Shown piece by piece: positions 43,335-52,089 of a DNA stretch of 64,000 bases. The translations under genes were made by a program, and so were the position numbers. The stretch comes from Paeniglutamicibacter antarcticus_C (GTDB lineage Bacteria > Actinomycetota > Actinomycetes > Actinomycetales > Micrococcaceae): the NCBI RefSeq assembly GCF_039544305.1, contig NZ_BAABLK010000037.1:1-64000 (forward strand), in the 5' to 3' direction. Every line of letters begins with the position of its first letter. The stretch's first letter is position 1. The notes under the pieces were generated by a model. That model did no database searches and was not told the origin of the DNA. It saw only the letters and a program-made list of their open reading frames with translations.

Positions 43335-45548
43335 ATGAGCCAGATTAACCCCCCGAAGTTTTCTGACACTTCCTCGTCGCCAGAGCAACACGGCATAGTC
43401 CCGCCGGAGCGGGGCCCCACGCGTATCAACAAGGTCGTCTTCTTCGGCGCCGCGGCCGGAATCGTGGCAATCATCCTTTGGGCCATGATCGATAAGCAGG
43501 GAGCCGCCGCAGTGATTGGCACTGCGGTCGCATGGGTCGGGGCCACCTTTGGCTGGTGGTATTCGCTGATCGTCGTCGTGGTCCTGCTTTTCGTTATTGC
43601 GGTCGCCATCTCCAAGGTCGGCAAGACCCGTCTGGGTCCGGACCACTCGCGACCAAGCTTCAACCTATTCACGTGGGCAGCGATGCTTTTCGCTGCCGGG
43701 ATCGGCATCGACTTGATGTTCTTCTCGGTCGCCGAGCCGGTGACGCAGTACCTTTCCCCACCTGTCGGTGAGGGAAGCAGCGTCGAAGCGGCTCGCATGG
43801 CCGTGACCTGGACGCTCTTCCACTACGGGCTGCTCGGCTGGGGGTTGTATGCACTGATCGGGTTGGCGCTGGCATACTTCGCTTATCGGCACAACCTTCC
43901 TCTGTCCATCCGCTCGGCGCTTTACCCGATCTTGGGTAAGCGCATCCACGGGCCCCTGGGCCACGGCGTGGACATCGCGGCCGTGCTCGGTGCCATCTTC
44001 GGCATCGCCACCTCATTGGGCATCGGTGTTGCCCAGCTGAACTTCGGTCTTTCCTTTATGTTCGGGGTCGAGGAATCCAAGGGCATCCAGATCGCCCTGA
44101 TCGCACTTTCCGTCGTGATGGCGACCATCTCCGTGCTGACCGGCGTGGAGAAGGGCATCCGCCGGCTTTCGGAGCTGAACATCATCCTCTGCATCGGATT
44201 GATGCTCTTCATCCTGTTCGCCGGCAAGACCCGGTTCCTGCTTGACGGGATCGTGCAAAACATCGGCGACACCCTCGCCCTGTTCCCGGGCATGGCCTTG
44301 AACACGTTTGCCTATGACCGGCCCGATGAGTGGCTCAACGGGTGGACCTTGTTCTTCTGGGCGTGGTGGATTGCTTGGGCGCCGTTCGTCGGCCTTTTCC
44401 TCGCCCGTATTTCGCGCGGGCGGACGATTAGGCAGTTTGTCACCGGTGTGTTGGTGGTGCCCTTCGCCTTCATCCTGCTGTGGATCTCCATCTTCGGCAA
44501 CAGTGCATTGAGCCTGGTGATGGGCGGAAATACCAAATTCGGGGACGTGGCGATGAACACCCCCGAGCGCGGATTCTATTCGCTGCTTGAGCAATATCCC
44601 GCCGTGCCGCTGGTCGCGGGCATAGCCACCTTCACGGGTCTGTTGTTCTACGTCACCAGTGCCGACTCAGGCGCCTTGGTCATGGCCAACTTCACCTCAC
44701 ACCTGAAGGACGCGGAATCTGACGGGCCGAAGTGGGTACGCGTCTTCTGGGCCGTCGCAACGGGTCTGCTGACCCTGGCGATGCTGCTGATCGACGGGGT
44801 GTCCACGCTGCAACAGGCAACAGTGATCATGGGCCTGCCGTTCTCGGTGGTGCTCGTGTTCATCATGCTCGGCCTCTACCGGGCGCTGCGGATTGAACGC
44901 TCACTGGCAGGCAGCTATAAGAAGACGCTGCATACAGTCCTGTCCTCGCGGACCGGCCAAGACGGTTCGGAGTATCACCGTAGTTGGCATGAGCGACTGG
45001 CAAGGGCGATGTCCTACCCGAGCGATAAACAGGCCCAGCACTTCGTTAAAGACGTCGTGGAGCCAGCGCTTGAGGAGGTCAAAGCCGAATTCATCGCCGC
45101 CGGGGCCAGTGGCGAGATCACCATCGATCCAGTGGGACAGTTGGGAATCGATTCAGTGGATCTGCTCATCAGGCACGGGGCTGAACGCCCCTTCAAATAC
45201 CAGGTGTACCCGGTCCAACTCAGCGTTCCACACTATGTCAGGGGCGTTTCCCCCGGCGAGACGTACTACCGGATGGAAGTCTTCTCCCAAGAGGGAAGCC
45301 ACGGCTACGATCTCATGGGCCGCTCCCGCGAACAGATCATCGCCGACGTCCTGGACCAGTACGAGGTACACATGCTGTTCCTGCGCGTGCAGTCCGAGAC
45401 CGCAGGATCCAGCAAAGTCTCTGATGCCAGTCCAGACAAAAGCAACTGGGACACCGATTTCGACACGGGGATGATCTCCGCGATCAATCCCTTCAACCAA
45501 CCGACCGACCGTGACGGGGACCCCGCCATGGAACAGGAGAAGGCATGA
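43335..45548 (+). CDS. betT: Choline transporter BetT
   Basis: The 737-residue BCCT carrier has the BetT motif AGIGIDLMFFSVAEPVTQYLSPP, about 12 membrane helices (roughly 30-535), the BCCT signature GWTLFFWAWWIAWAPFVGLFLARISRG, and a cytosolic C-terminal tail of about 200 residues as in proton-coupled BetT. It overlaps betB by 4 bases (ATGA), so uptake and oxidation of choline are co-expressed with betB and codA. A palindromic operator precedes the start. Confidence 0.92.
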   Translation: MSQINPPKFSDTSSSPEQHGIVPPERGPTRINKVVFFGAAAGIVAIILWAMIDKQGAAAVIGTAVAWVGATFGWWYSLIVVVVLLFVIAVAISKVGKTRLGPDHSRPSFNLFTWAAMLFAAGIGIDLMFFSVAEPVTQYLSPPVGEGSSVEAARMAVTWTLFHYGLLGWGLYALIGLALAYFAYRHNLPLSIRSALYPILGKRIHGPLGHGVDIAAVLGAIFGIATSLGIGVAQLNFGLSFMFGVEESKGIQIALIALSVVMATISVLTGVEKGIRRLSELNIILCIGLMLFILFAGKTRFLLDGIVQNIGDTLALFPGMALNTFAYDRPDEWLNGWTLFFWAWWIAWAPFVGLFLARISRGRTIRQFVTGVLVVPFAFILLWISIFGNSALSLVMGGNTKFGDVAMNTPERGFYSLLEQYPAVPLVAGIATFTGLLFYVTSADSGALVMANFTSHLKDAESDGPKWVRVFWAVATGLLTLAMLLIDGVSTLQQATVIMGLPFSVVLVFIMLGLYRALRIERSLAGSYKKTLHTVLSSRTGQDGSEYHRSWHERLARAMSYPSDKQAQHFVKDVVEPALEEVKAEFIAAGASGEITIDPVGQLGIDSVDLLIRHGAERPFKYQVYPVQLSVPHYVRGVSPGETYYRMEVFSQEGSHGYDLMGRSREQIIADVLDQYEVHMLFLRVQSETAGSSKVSDASPDKSNWDTDFDTGMISAINPFNQPTDRDGDPAMEQEKA

Positions 45549-47005
45549 AAGACAGCAGCAACGGCGCGGCCGCCCCTGGTTCGAGCATCTACATCGACGG
45601 CACCTGGAGTCCTGCAGCGGGCGGAAGTGTCCGGGAGATCATCTGCCCGGGCACCGGAGAAACCGTGGCCACCGTTTCGGAGGGCGGAGCCGCCGATTCG
45701 GAGCGGGCCATCGCCGCGGCCCGCACCTCCTTCGATGCTGGGTCATGGTCCGCGGTGCCGGCCCCGGAGCGCGGGACTTTCTTGCTGAAGGTGGCCGCAA
45801 GGTTGCTTGAACGCAAGGAGGAGTTTGCCCGTGCCGAGGCGTTGGACACCGGAAAGCGGATCCTCGAGGCGCGGCTGGACATGGAGGACATCGCCGCTTG
45901 CTTCACCTACTTCGGGAAGATTGCCGGGCAGGGTGCCGGGCGCATCGTGGACGCGGGGGACAACTCTGTGGTTTCGCGTGTCGTTTACGAGCCGGTCGGT
46001 GTGTGCTCGTTGATCACCCCGTGGAACTATCCGCTGCTGCAGGCGGCGTGGAAGATCGCCCCGGCACTCGCCGCCGGGTGCTCGTTCATCCTTAAGCCTG
46101 CCGAGCTGACCCCCTCCACCGCAATCCTGATGATGGAGGTGCTTCACGAGCTCGGGTTGCCTCCTGGGGTCGCCAACCTGGTGACCGGTGCCGGCTCGGT
46201 CGTGGGCCCGGCGCTCTCGGAACACCGGGACGTGGACATGGTCTCCTTCACCGGGGGGTTGGCCACCGGCAAGGTCATTGCCGCGGCCGCGGCAGGAACC
46301 GTGAAGAAGGTTGCACTGGAACTGGGTGGAAAGAACCCGAACGTCGTATTCGCGGACGCCGACTTCGACGCGGCGGTGGACAACGCCCTGAACGGCGCGT
46401 TCGTGCACTCCGGCCAGGTCTGCTCCGCCGGTGCCCGGCTGATTGTGGAGGAATCCATAGCAGAGACCTTCGTCGATGAATTGGTGCGTCGCGCCGAGAT
46501 GATCCGTCTTGGTGGTCCGTTCGACGAGGCAGCAGAGACCGGCGCGTTGATTTCGGCTGACCACTTGGCCAAGGTCGATTCCTATGTGCAAAAGGGGATT
46601 GCTGAGGGCGCACGCCTGCGCTGCGGCGGACGTGCGGGCACGAACGCGGACGGGGAGAACCTGGAAGCCGGGCACTACTACATGCCCACCGTGCTTGATA
46701 AGGTCACCGGTTCGATGTCCGTGGCCCAGGACGAGGCCTTCGGACCGACGATCACCGTGGAGACCTTCAGCACCGAAGCGCAGGCGGTGGCCATCGGCAA
46801 CGACACCGACTACGGGCTGGCCGGAGCGGTCTGGACCCAGGATGCCGGCAAGGCCCAGCGTGTCGCCGGGGCGCTGCGCCACGGGACCGTGTGGATCANA
46901 GTGGGCCGCGAGCTGGGCCCGACGGGGCTGGGGGAGTACCAGGAAGCAAAGCATATCTACCAGAACCTCGACCCGCAGGTCACCGGCTGGTTTGCCGGCA
47001 ACTGA
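45545..47005 (+). CDS. betB: Betaine-aldehyde dehydrogenase (with sequence gap)
   Basis: The aldehyde dehydrogenase oxidises betaine aldehyde to glycine betaine; VALELGGKNPNVVFADADFD and the catalytic Cys at about 293 (GQVCSAGAR) are intact. At codon 452 an ambiguous base (N, 46899) occurs and the text jumps from GTVWI straight to VGRELGP. Family members have roughly 17-20 more residues here (the Asn of WIN, then the GG..SG element), so about 50-60 bases seem missing although the frame is kept. The 486-residue length is therefore an artefact or a deletion. It lies between betT and codA. Confidence 0.88.
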   Translation: MKDSSNGAAAPGSSIYIDGTWSPAAGGSVREIICPGTGETVATVSEGGAADSERAIAAARTSFDAGSWSAVPAPERGTFLLKVAARLLERKEEFARAEALDTGKRILEARLDMEDIAACFTYFGKIAGQGAGRIVDAGDNSVVSRVVYEPVGVCSLITPWNYPLLQAAWKIAPALAAGCSFILKPAELTPSTAILMMEVLHELGLPPGVANLVTGAGSVVGPALSEHRDVDMVSFTGGLATGKVIAAAAAGTVKKVALELGGKNPNVVFADADFDAAVDNALNGAFVHSGQVCSAGARLIVEESIAETFVDELVRRAEMIRLGGPFDEAAETGALISADHLAKVDSYVQKGIAEGARLRCGGRAGTNADGENLEAGHYYMPTVLDKVTGSMSVAQDEAFGPTITVETFSTEAQAVAIGNDTDYGLAGAVWTQDAGKAQRVAGALRHGTVWIXVGRELGPTGLGEYQEAKHIYQNLDPQVTGWFAGN

Positions 47006-47019
47006 ACAGGATAAATGAC

Positions 47020-48609
47020 ATGACTGAGCAATCACAGGGATTACCCGTCTCCGAGTTCGACTACATCGTGGTTGGAGGTGGTTCGGCAGGAGCCGCGGTT
47101 GCGGCGCGACTCAGTGAGGATCCAGCACTGGAAGTGGCGCTCATCGAGGCCGGACCGGACGACAGTGACCTTCCCGAAATCCTAGAATTGGACCGGTGGA
47201 TGGAGCTGCTGGAATCAGGATACGACTGGGACTACCCGATCGAGGAGCAGAAAAACGGTAATTCGTTCATGCGCCATTCCAGGGCCAAGGTCATGGGTGG
47301 ATGCTCGAGCCACAACTCATGCATTGCGTTTTGGGCCCCGGCCGAGGACCTTGATGCCTGGGAAAAGGAACATGGCGCCCACGGGTGGAACGCCGAAACC
47401 GGCTTCCGGCTTTACAAGCAGCTTGAAACCAATGAGGATGCCGGCCCCGAGGCCCCTCATCACGGGGATTCGGGACCGGTGAAGCTGATGAACGTGCCTG
47501 CCAATGATCCCTGTGGTGTTGCGATCCTCGATGCCTGCGCGCAGGCAGGCATCCCGCGGGCGCAGTTCAACAGCGGCACCACGGTCCGCATCGGTGCCAA
47601 CTTCTTCCAGATCAACCGACAGGATGACGGTACCCGCGCCTCGAGTTCGGTCTCCTATATCCACCCAATCCGGGACCGGGCCAACCTCACCGTACTGACC
47701 GACCTGCGGGCCCGTCGCGTGCGCTTCGACGGGGACAAGGTCTGCACCGGGGTGGACGTCGTGGACTCGTCCTTTGGGCGCACCCACCAATTAACCGCAC
47801 GCCGAGAGGTCATTCTCAGCGCCGGGGCCATTGATTCGCCCAAGTTGCTGATGCTCTCGGGGATCGGCCCCGCCGAGCACCTGGAGGAACACGGGGTCGA
47901 GGTGCTCGTCGATTCCCCCGGCGTCGGATCGAACCTGCAGGACCACCCCGAGGGCGTCATCCAGTGGGAAGCCAAGAAGCCGATGGTCACCGAGTCCACA
48001 CAGTGGTGGGAGATCGGAATTTTCGCGAACACCGTCGAGGGCCTGGACCGACCGGATCTGATGATGCACTACGGTTCGGTCCCGTTCGACATGCACACCT
48101 TGCGCCAGGGCTACCCGACAACGGACAACGGCTTCTGCTTGACCCCGAATGTCACCCGGGCCAAGTCCCGCGGCACGGTGCGGCTTCGCAGCCGCGACTA
48201 CCGTGACAAGCCGCGGGTGGATCCGCGCTATTTCACCGACGAAGAGGGCCATGACATGGCAGTGATGATCGCCGGAATCCGCAAGGCCCGGGAAATCGTC
48301 TCGCAGCCTGCCATGGCCGATTGGGCAGGGGTGGAGCTCTACCCCGGGATCGATGTGCAGAGCGATGAGCAGATCGCTGACTACATCACCCGCACCCACA
48401 ACACGGTCTACCACCCGGCAGGTTCGGTGCGCATGGGGGCACCGAAAGACCTGATGTCTCCGCTGGATCCGCAGTTACGGGTCAAGGGGGTATCCGGCCT
48501 TCGCGTTGCAGACGCCTCGGTGATGCCGGCGTTGGTCACGGTAAACCCGAACATCACCACCATGATGATCGGCGAACGTTGCGCGGAACTGATCAGGGAA
48601 GAGCCCTAA
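47020..48609 (+). CDS. codA: Choline oxidase
   Basis: The 529-residue GMC flavoprotein closely follows Arthrobacter choline oxidase: VVGGGSAGAAVAARLSEDPA at the start, the FAD-linking His at 98 (GGCSSHNSC), Glu near 311 (DHPEGVIQWEAK), HYGSVPF with the His near 350, TVYHPAGSVRMG with His465, and VNPNI with Asn509, each one residue off the published numbering. It oxidises choline to betaine aldehyde and on to betaine with O2, giving H2O2. The start is ATG 47020, 14 bases after betB. Choline dehydrogenase (BetA) is the alternative. Confidence 0.9.
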   Translation: MTEQSQGLPVSEFDYIVVGGGSAGAAVAARLSEDPALEVALIEAGPDDSDLPEILELDRWMELLESGYDWDYPIEEQKNGNSFMRHSRAKVMGGCSSHNSCIAFWAPAEDLDAWEKEHGAHGWNAETGFRLYKQLETNEDAGPEAPHHGDSGPVKLMNVPANDPCGVAILDACAQAGIPRAQFNSGTTVRIGANFFQINRQDDGTRASSSVSYIHPIRDRANLTVLTDLRARRVRFDGDKVCTGVDVVDSSFGRTHQLTARREVILSAGAIDSPKLLMLSGIGPAEHLEEHGVEVLVDSPGVGSNLQDHPEGVIQWEAKKPMVTESTQWWEIGIFANTVEGLDRPDLMMHYGSVPFDMHTLRQGYPTTDNGFCLTPNVTRAKSRGTVRLRSRDYRDKPRVDPRYFTDEEGHDMAVMIAGIRKAREIVSQPAMADWAGVELYPGIDVQSDEQIADYITRTHNTVYHPAGSVRMGAPKDLMSPLDPQLRVKGVSGLRVADASVMPALVTVNPNITTMMIGERCAELIREEP

Positions 48610-48700
48610 GGCAATTTTCTGTTTGCCGTCGGCTCATAGCGACAACGAATATCCAACAGGGGGAACCGCGGAGCATCGAATGGGGGTTGCGTTAGGTGAA

Positions 48701-48737
48701 AAGTCAGGGACCCCGAAAACCCAGGGGTCCCTGACTT
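48701..48737 (+). terminator. codA terminator hairpin
   Basis: Exact 14-bp arms (48701-48714 AAGTCAGGGACCCC; 48724-48737) with a 9-base loop lie about 90 bases after codA. Only two T residues end the stem, so efficiency is uncertain. Confidence 0.6.
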
Positions 48738-49305
48738 ACTCATCGACGAGATCCATGGCCATTGTCTTGGCGGACGGCAAGGGCGGTATGCAAAGTGAAA
48801 CTGAACGATCCGCAAACAGCCGCTGGGCGCCGGTATCTTCCTGGCCCGGGTTTTATGGCTTGGCACGTTTGATGGTATTCCAAGCGCGGGTGGCCACGAG
48901 GGTAACGGGGTCTTGGTTGAGTTTGGTCGCGGCCCTTTTACCGGGTCTCGGGGAGCGTTGCTCCCGGACCGAATCGGTGGATCGCGCCACCTCGGCCTGA
49001 TGTGGCGGATGCGGGCCGGTCTCGTTGGATGTTCGCCAGCTATCTCCATGTTGTGCGCTGACGCTGGCCGTGCGTGCGGCCATGAAGTAAACCACGGCGG
49101 CGCACCATCAATGTTTGCCTTATATCCCGCGACACCACGGTTTGCTCGCTGCGCATGATTTCTCGTGGGGCAAGGAAACCGCCTCCTCGTTTCCACCATG
49201 CGGCGGCAGCCGAGAATGCGAGTGAGGGTCTTGGCTGCGACGAGAGCAGATGAATGCGCCTTGACGGTCCCGAGCCCCTTGATGGGTTTTCGTCCAACTG
49301 GTAAA

Positions 49306-49339
49306 GTTCGTTTTGTGAACACAAGTTCACAGTGCGAAC
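49306..49339 (+). promoter_or_regulatory. Tandem IclR-type (PcaR) operators
   Basis: Two 15-base palindromic boxes, GTTCG-n5-TGAAC (49306-49320) and GTTCA-n5-CGAAC (49325-49339), sit 4 bases apart, ending 30 bases before the pcaF ATG. Their inner halves also form GTGAAC/GTTCAC. Repeated GTTCG/CGAAC-like elements are typical for PcaR/PcaU-type IclR proteins, and such a gene ends this operon. Confidence 0.6.
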
Positions 49340-49369
49340 ATTAATAACAGGAAACCGGGACCCCACGAC

Positions 49370-50581
49370 ATGCAGCAGGCGTACCTTTACGACGCGATTC
49401 GCACCCCCTTTGGCAAGATCGGCGGGAGCCTGTCGGCACACCGACCCGACGACCTAGCTGCGCACGTCGTTCGCGAACTTGTTGCCAGGGCCCCGGAACT
49501 GGATCCTGCCTCCATCGACGAGTCGATCTTCGGCAACGCTAACGGCGCCGGCGAGGAAAACCGCAACGTGGCACGCATGGCAACCCTTCTTGCTGGCCTG
49601 CCCACCTCGCTTCCAGGCACCACCATGAACCGCTTGTGCTGCTCCTCGCTGGATGCGGCCATTGCCGCGTCCCGGCAGATCAACACGGCCGACGCCGAAT
49701 TGGTCCTTGTCGGTGGCGTCGAATCCATGAGCCGCGCGCCCTGGGTACTGCCCAAAACCGACCGTGCCTTCCCCATGGCCAACCTGGAGCTGGCCAACTC
49801 GACCCTGGGCTGGCGCCTGGTCAACCCGGCAATGCCCAATGCGTGGACGGTATCCCTGGGCGAGGCCACCGAGCAGCTGCGCGAGAAGCACGGGATCAGC
49901 CGCGAAGAACAGGACGAATTCTCCGCGCTCTCGCACCAACGTGCCGCAGCGGCCTGGGAGCAGGGCAAGTACGCGAACCTCGTGGTGCCTGTGCCACCGG
50001 CGAACAAGCGCGGTATCGAGGTCACCATGGACGAGACGGTGCGCGGGGACTGCACCGCGCAGAGCCTCGCCGGGCTGCGCACCGTGTTCCGCGACGGAGC
50101 CACCGGAACCGTCACCGCAGGAAATGCCTCGCCCATGTCAGATGGCGCCTCGGCCGCGTTCATTGGCTCCGAGCGTGGCGGCGAACTGCTTGGGACACCG
50201 CCGCTGGCCCGCATCGCCTCGCGTGCCTCCGCAGCTCTGGACCCGCAGGACTTCGGCTTCGCCCCGGTTCACGCGGCCAACCAGGCACTGGCCAAGGCCG
50301 GCATTGGCTGGTCGGATGTTCAAGTGGTAGAACTCAACGAGGCCTTCGCCGCCCAATCCCTGGCCTGCGTGCACGCCTGGGACATCGACGAAAAAATCGT
50401 CAATGCCTGGGGCGGGGCGCTTTCCATCGGCCACCCGCTGGGAGCCTCCGGCCTGCGCATCCTGGGAACCCTGGCCCGCCGCCTGCAGGAAAACAACCAA
50501 CGCTGGGGCGTTGCCGCGATCTGCATCGGCGTCGGCCAGGGCCTGGCCGTGGTGCTGGAGAACCCGAACGCGAACAGCTAA
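49370..50581 (+). CDS. pcaF: 3-oxoadipyl-CoA thiolase
   Basis: The 403-residue thiolase has the nucleophilic Cys at 90-91 (MNRLCCSSLDA), GHPLGASG with the catalytic His, and the C-terminal CIGVGQGLAVV. With pcaI and pcaJ directly downstream it should cleave 3-oxoadipyl-CoA to succinyl-CoA and acetyl-CoA, the last step of the beta-ketoadipate pathway. It is first in a pcaF-I-J-R unit and follows tandem IclR-type operator boxes. The GAGEEN and MSRAPWVLPK segments favour PcaF over a housekeeping acetoacetyl-CoA thiolase. Confidence 0.9.
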   Translation: MQQAYLYDAIRTPFGKIGGSLSAHRPDDLAAHVVRELVARAPELDPASIDESIFGNANGAGEENRNVARMATLLAGLPTSLPGTTMNRLCCSSLDAAIAASRQINTADAELVLVGGVESMSRAPWVLPKTDRAFPMANLELANSTLGWRLVNPAMPNAWTVSLGEATEQLREKHGISREEQDEFSALSHQRAAAAWEQGKYANLVVPVPPANKRGIEVTMDETVRGDCTAQSLAGLRTVFRDGATGTVTAGNASPMSDGASAAFIGSERGGELLGTPPLARIASRASAALDPQDFGFAPVHAANQALAKAGIGWSDVQVVELNEAFAAQSLACVHAWDIDEKIVNAWGGALSIGHPLGASGLRILGTLARRLQENNQRWGVAAICIGVGQGLAVVLENPNANS

Positions 50582-50649
50582 ACAAACCCGTGGGGTATCA
50601 ATATCCCCGCAATTCGTAGCGACCAAGACAATTGAGGAGACTGATCCCG

Positions 50650-51324
50650 ATGGCACCCCGCATAGCCGGCACCGCCGCCCAAGCAGTGGCAAAGATCCAC
50701 GACTCATCCACGATCATGATCGGGGGTTTCGGCAACGCCGGCCAACCCATGGAACTGATCGACGCACTGATGGACTGCGGTGCGAAGGACCTGACGGTGA
50801 TCAACAACAACGCCGGACAGGCCAATGCAGGCCTGGCGCTGCTGATCAAGGAACGCCGCGTGGCCAAGATCATCTGCTCCTTCCCGCGCCAATCCGACTC
50901 CTGGCACTTCGATGCGGCCTACCGCGCCGGGGAAATCGAACTCGAGCTGGTGCCCCAAGGCAACCTCGCCGAGCGCATCCGGGCAGCCGGTGCCGGCATC
51001 GGAGGGTTCTTCACACCTACCGGCTACGGCACCGAGCTGGCCCTAGGCAAGGAAACCCGCATCATCGATGGACGCGGCTACGTGCTTGAAAGTCCCATCC
51101 CCGCCGACTTCGCGCTCATCAAGGCGTTGAAGGCAGACACCTGTGGCAACCTCGTCTACCGCAAGACAGCCCGGAACTTCGGTCCCATCATGGCAGCTGC
51201 CGCGAAATCGGCGATCGTCCAGGTCGATGGGATCGTCGAGGCCGGAAGCATCGACCCGGAGGTCGTGGTGACCCCGGGAATCTACGTCAACACCCTTGTG
51301 GCACTGGGAGGAAAAAACTCATGA
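50650..51324 (+). CDS. pcaI: 3-oxoadipate CoA-transferase subunit A
   Basis: The 224-residue alpha subunit of a succinyl-CoA:3-ketoacid CoA-transferase has the GGFGNAGQP motif near residue 30 and the C-terminal VVVTPGIYVNTLV. With PcaJ it activates 3-oxoadipate using succinyl-CoA. GAGGAG ten bases before the ATG at 50650 supports this start over the TTG at 50632. It overlaps pcaJ by ATGA. Confidence 0.9.
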   Translation: MAPRIAGTAAQAVAKIHDSSTIMIGGFGNAGQPMELIDALMDCGAKDLTVINNNAGQANAGLALLIKERRVAKIICSFPRQSDSWHFDAAYRAGEIELELVPQGNLAERIRAAGAGIGGFFTPTGYGTELALGKETRIIDGRGYVLESPIPADFALIKALKADTCGNLVYRKTARNFGPIMAAAAKSAIVQVDGIVEAGSIDPEVVVTPGIYVNTLVALGGKNS

Positions 51325-51980
51325 GCACCAACACTCACACAGAGAACGCATTGACCCGCGACGAAATGGCCGCCCTGGTGGCCGCGGACATTCCCGAAGG
51401 CGCGTTCGTGAACCTGGGCATCGGCCAGCCCACGAATGTATCGAACTACCTGACCAGTGAGCAGGGAGTCACCCTGCACACCGAGAACGGCATGCTGGGC
51501 ATGGGCCCGGTCGCCACCGGCGATGACATCGACGAGGACCTGATCAACGCTGGCAAGATCCCGGTCACCGAGCTGCCCGGCGCCAGCTACTTCCACCACG
51601 CCGATTCCTTCGCGATGATGCGCGGCGGGCACCTGGATGTCTGCGTGCTTGGCGCCTTCCAGGTCTCTGCGGGCGGCGACCTGGCCAACTGGAACACCGG
51701 TGCGCCGGGGGCGATCCCGGCAGTCGGAGGGGCCATGGACCTTGCCATCGGTGCCAAGGCGACCTGGGTGATGATGGGACTGTTCACCAAGACCGGCGAG
51801 TCAAAGCTTGTGCAGGCCCTCACCTACCCGGTCACCGGGCTGGGCTGCGTCTCGCGCATCTACACCGAGTCGGCGATCTTCGATATCGCCAAGGGTGCGG
51901 TGTCCGTGCGCTCGACCCACGGCATCTCCTTTGACGAGCTCGCCGAACGCCTGCCCATTGACTTGGTGCGCGGTCACTAG
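51321..51980 (+). CDS. pcaJ: 3-oxoadipate CoA-transferase subunit B
   Basis: The 219-residue beta subunit carries the catalytic Glu in TENGMLGMGP (about residue 53) and the NLGIGQPTNV oxyanion-hole segment, with GGAMDLAIGAK later. It pairs with PcaI. ATG at 51321 overlaps the pcaI stop. Confidence 0.9.
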   Translation: MSTNTHTENALTRDEMAALVAADIPEGAFVNLGIGQPTNVSNYLTSEQGVTLHTENGMLGMGPVATGDDIDEDLINAGKIPVTELPGASYFHHADSFAMMRGGHLDVCVLGAFQVSAGGDLANWNTGAPGAIPAVGGAMDLAIGAKATWVMMGLFTKTGESKLVQALTYPVTGLGCVSRIYTESAIFDIAKGAVSVRSTHGISFDELAERLPIDLVRGH

Positions 51981-52089
51981 GGCGTAGATTTATGGGTGCG
52001 GTCCCGGTCCCCGGGCCACCCCACCTCATTCGATGGCCCGCACACGGCCATGTGTGGGGCAACCACCAAGAAGCAGGAGCCAGAACACG

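Larger units (their letters stand above)
48610..49369. other. Intergenic region between codA and pcaF
   Basis: About 760 bases with no recognisable gene; small frames on both strands lack family-like sequence and neighbour-like codon use. The first part holds the codA hairpin (48701-48737) and the last 65 bases the pcaF operator region. Confidence 0.5.

Noticed and set aside
42709..43338. 209-codon plus-strand frame between two BCCT genes
   Set aside because: Poor codon pattern, many Cys/Arg runs, no family resemblance, and it runs over the betT operator and start codon.
47020..48609. Choline dehydrogenase (betA) annotation
   Set aside because: The active-site motifs and N-terminus fit Arthrobacter choline oxidase more closely, position by position with an offset of one.
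48623..49158. Several 60-125-codon frames between codA and pcaF
   Set aside because: No homology I can recognise, no ribosome binding sites, and codon use unlike neighbouring genes.
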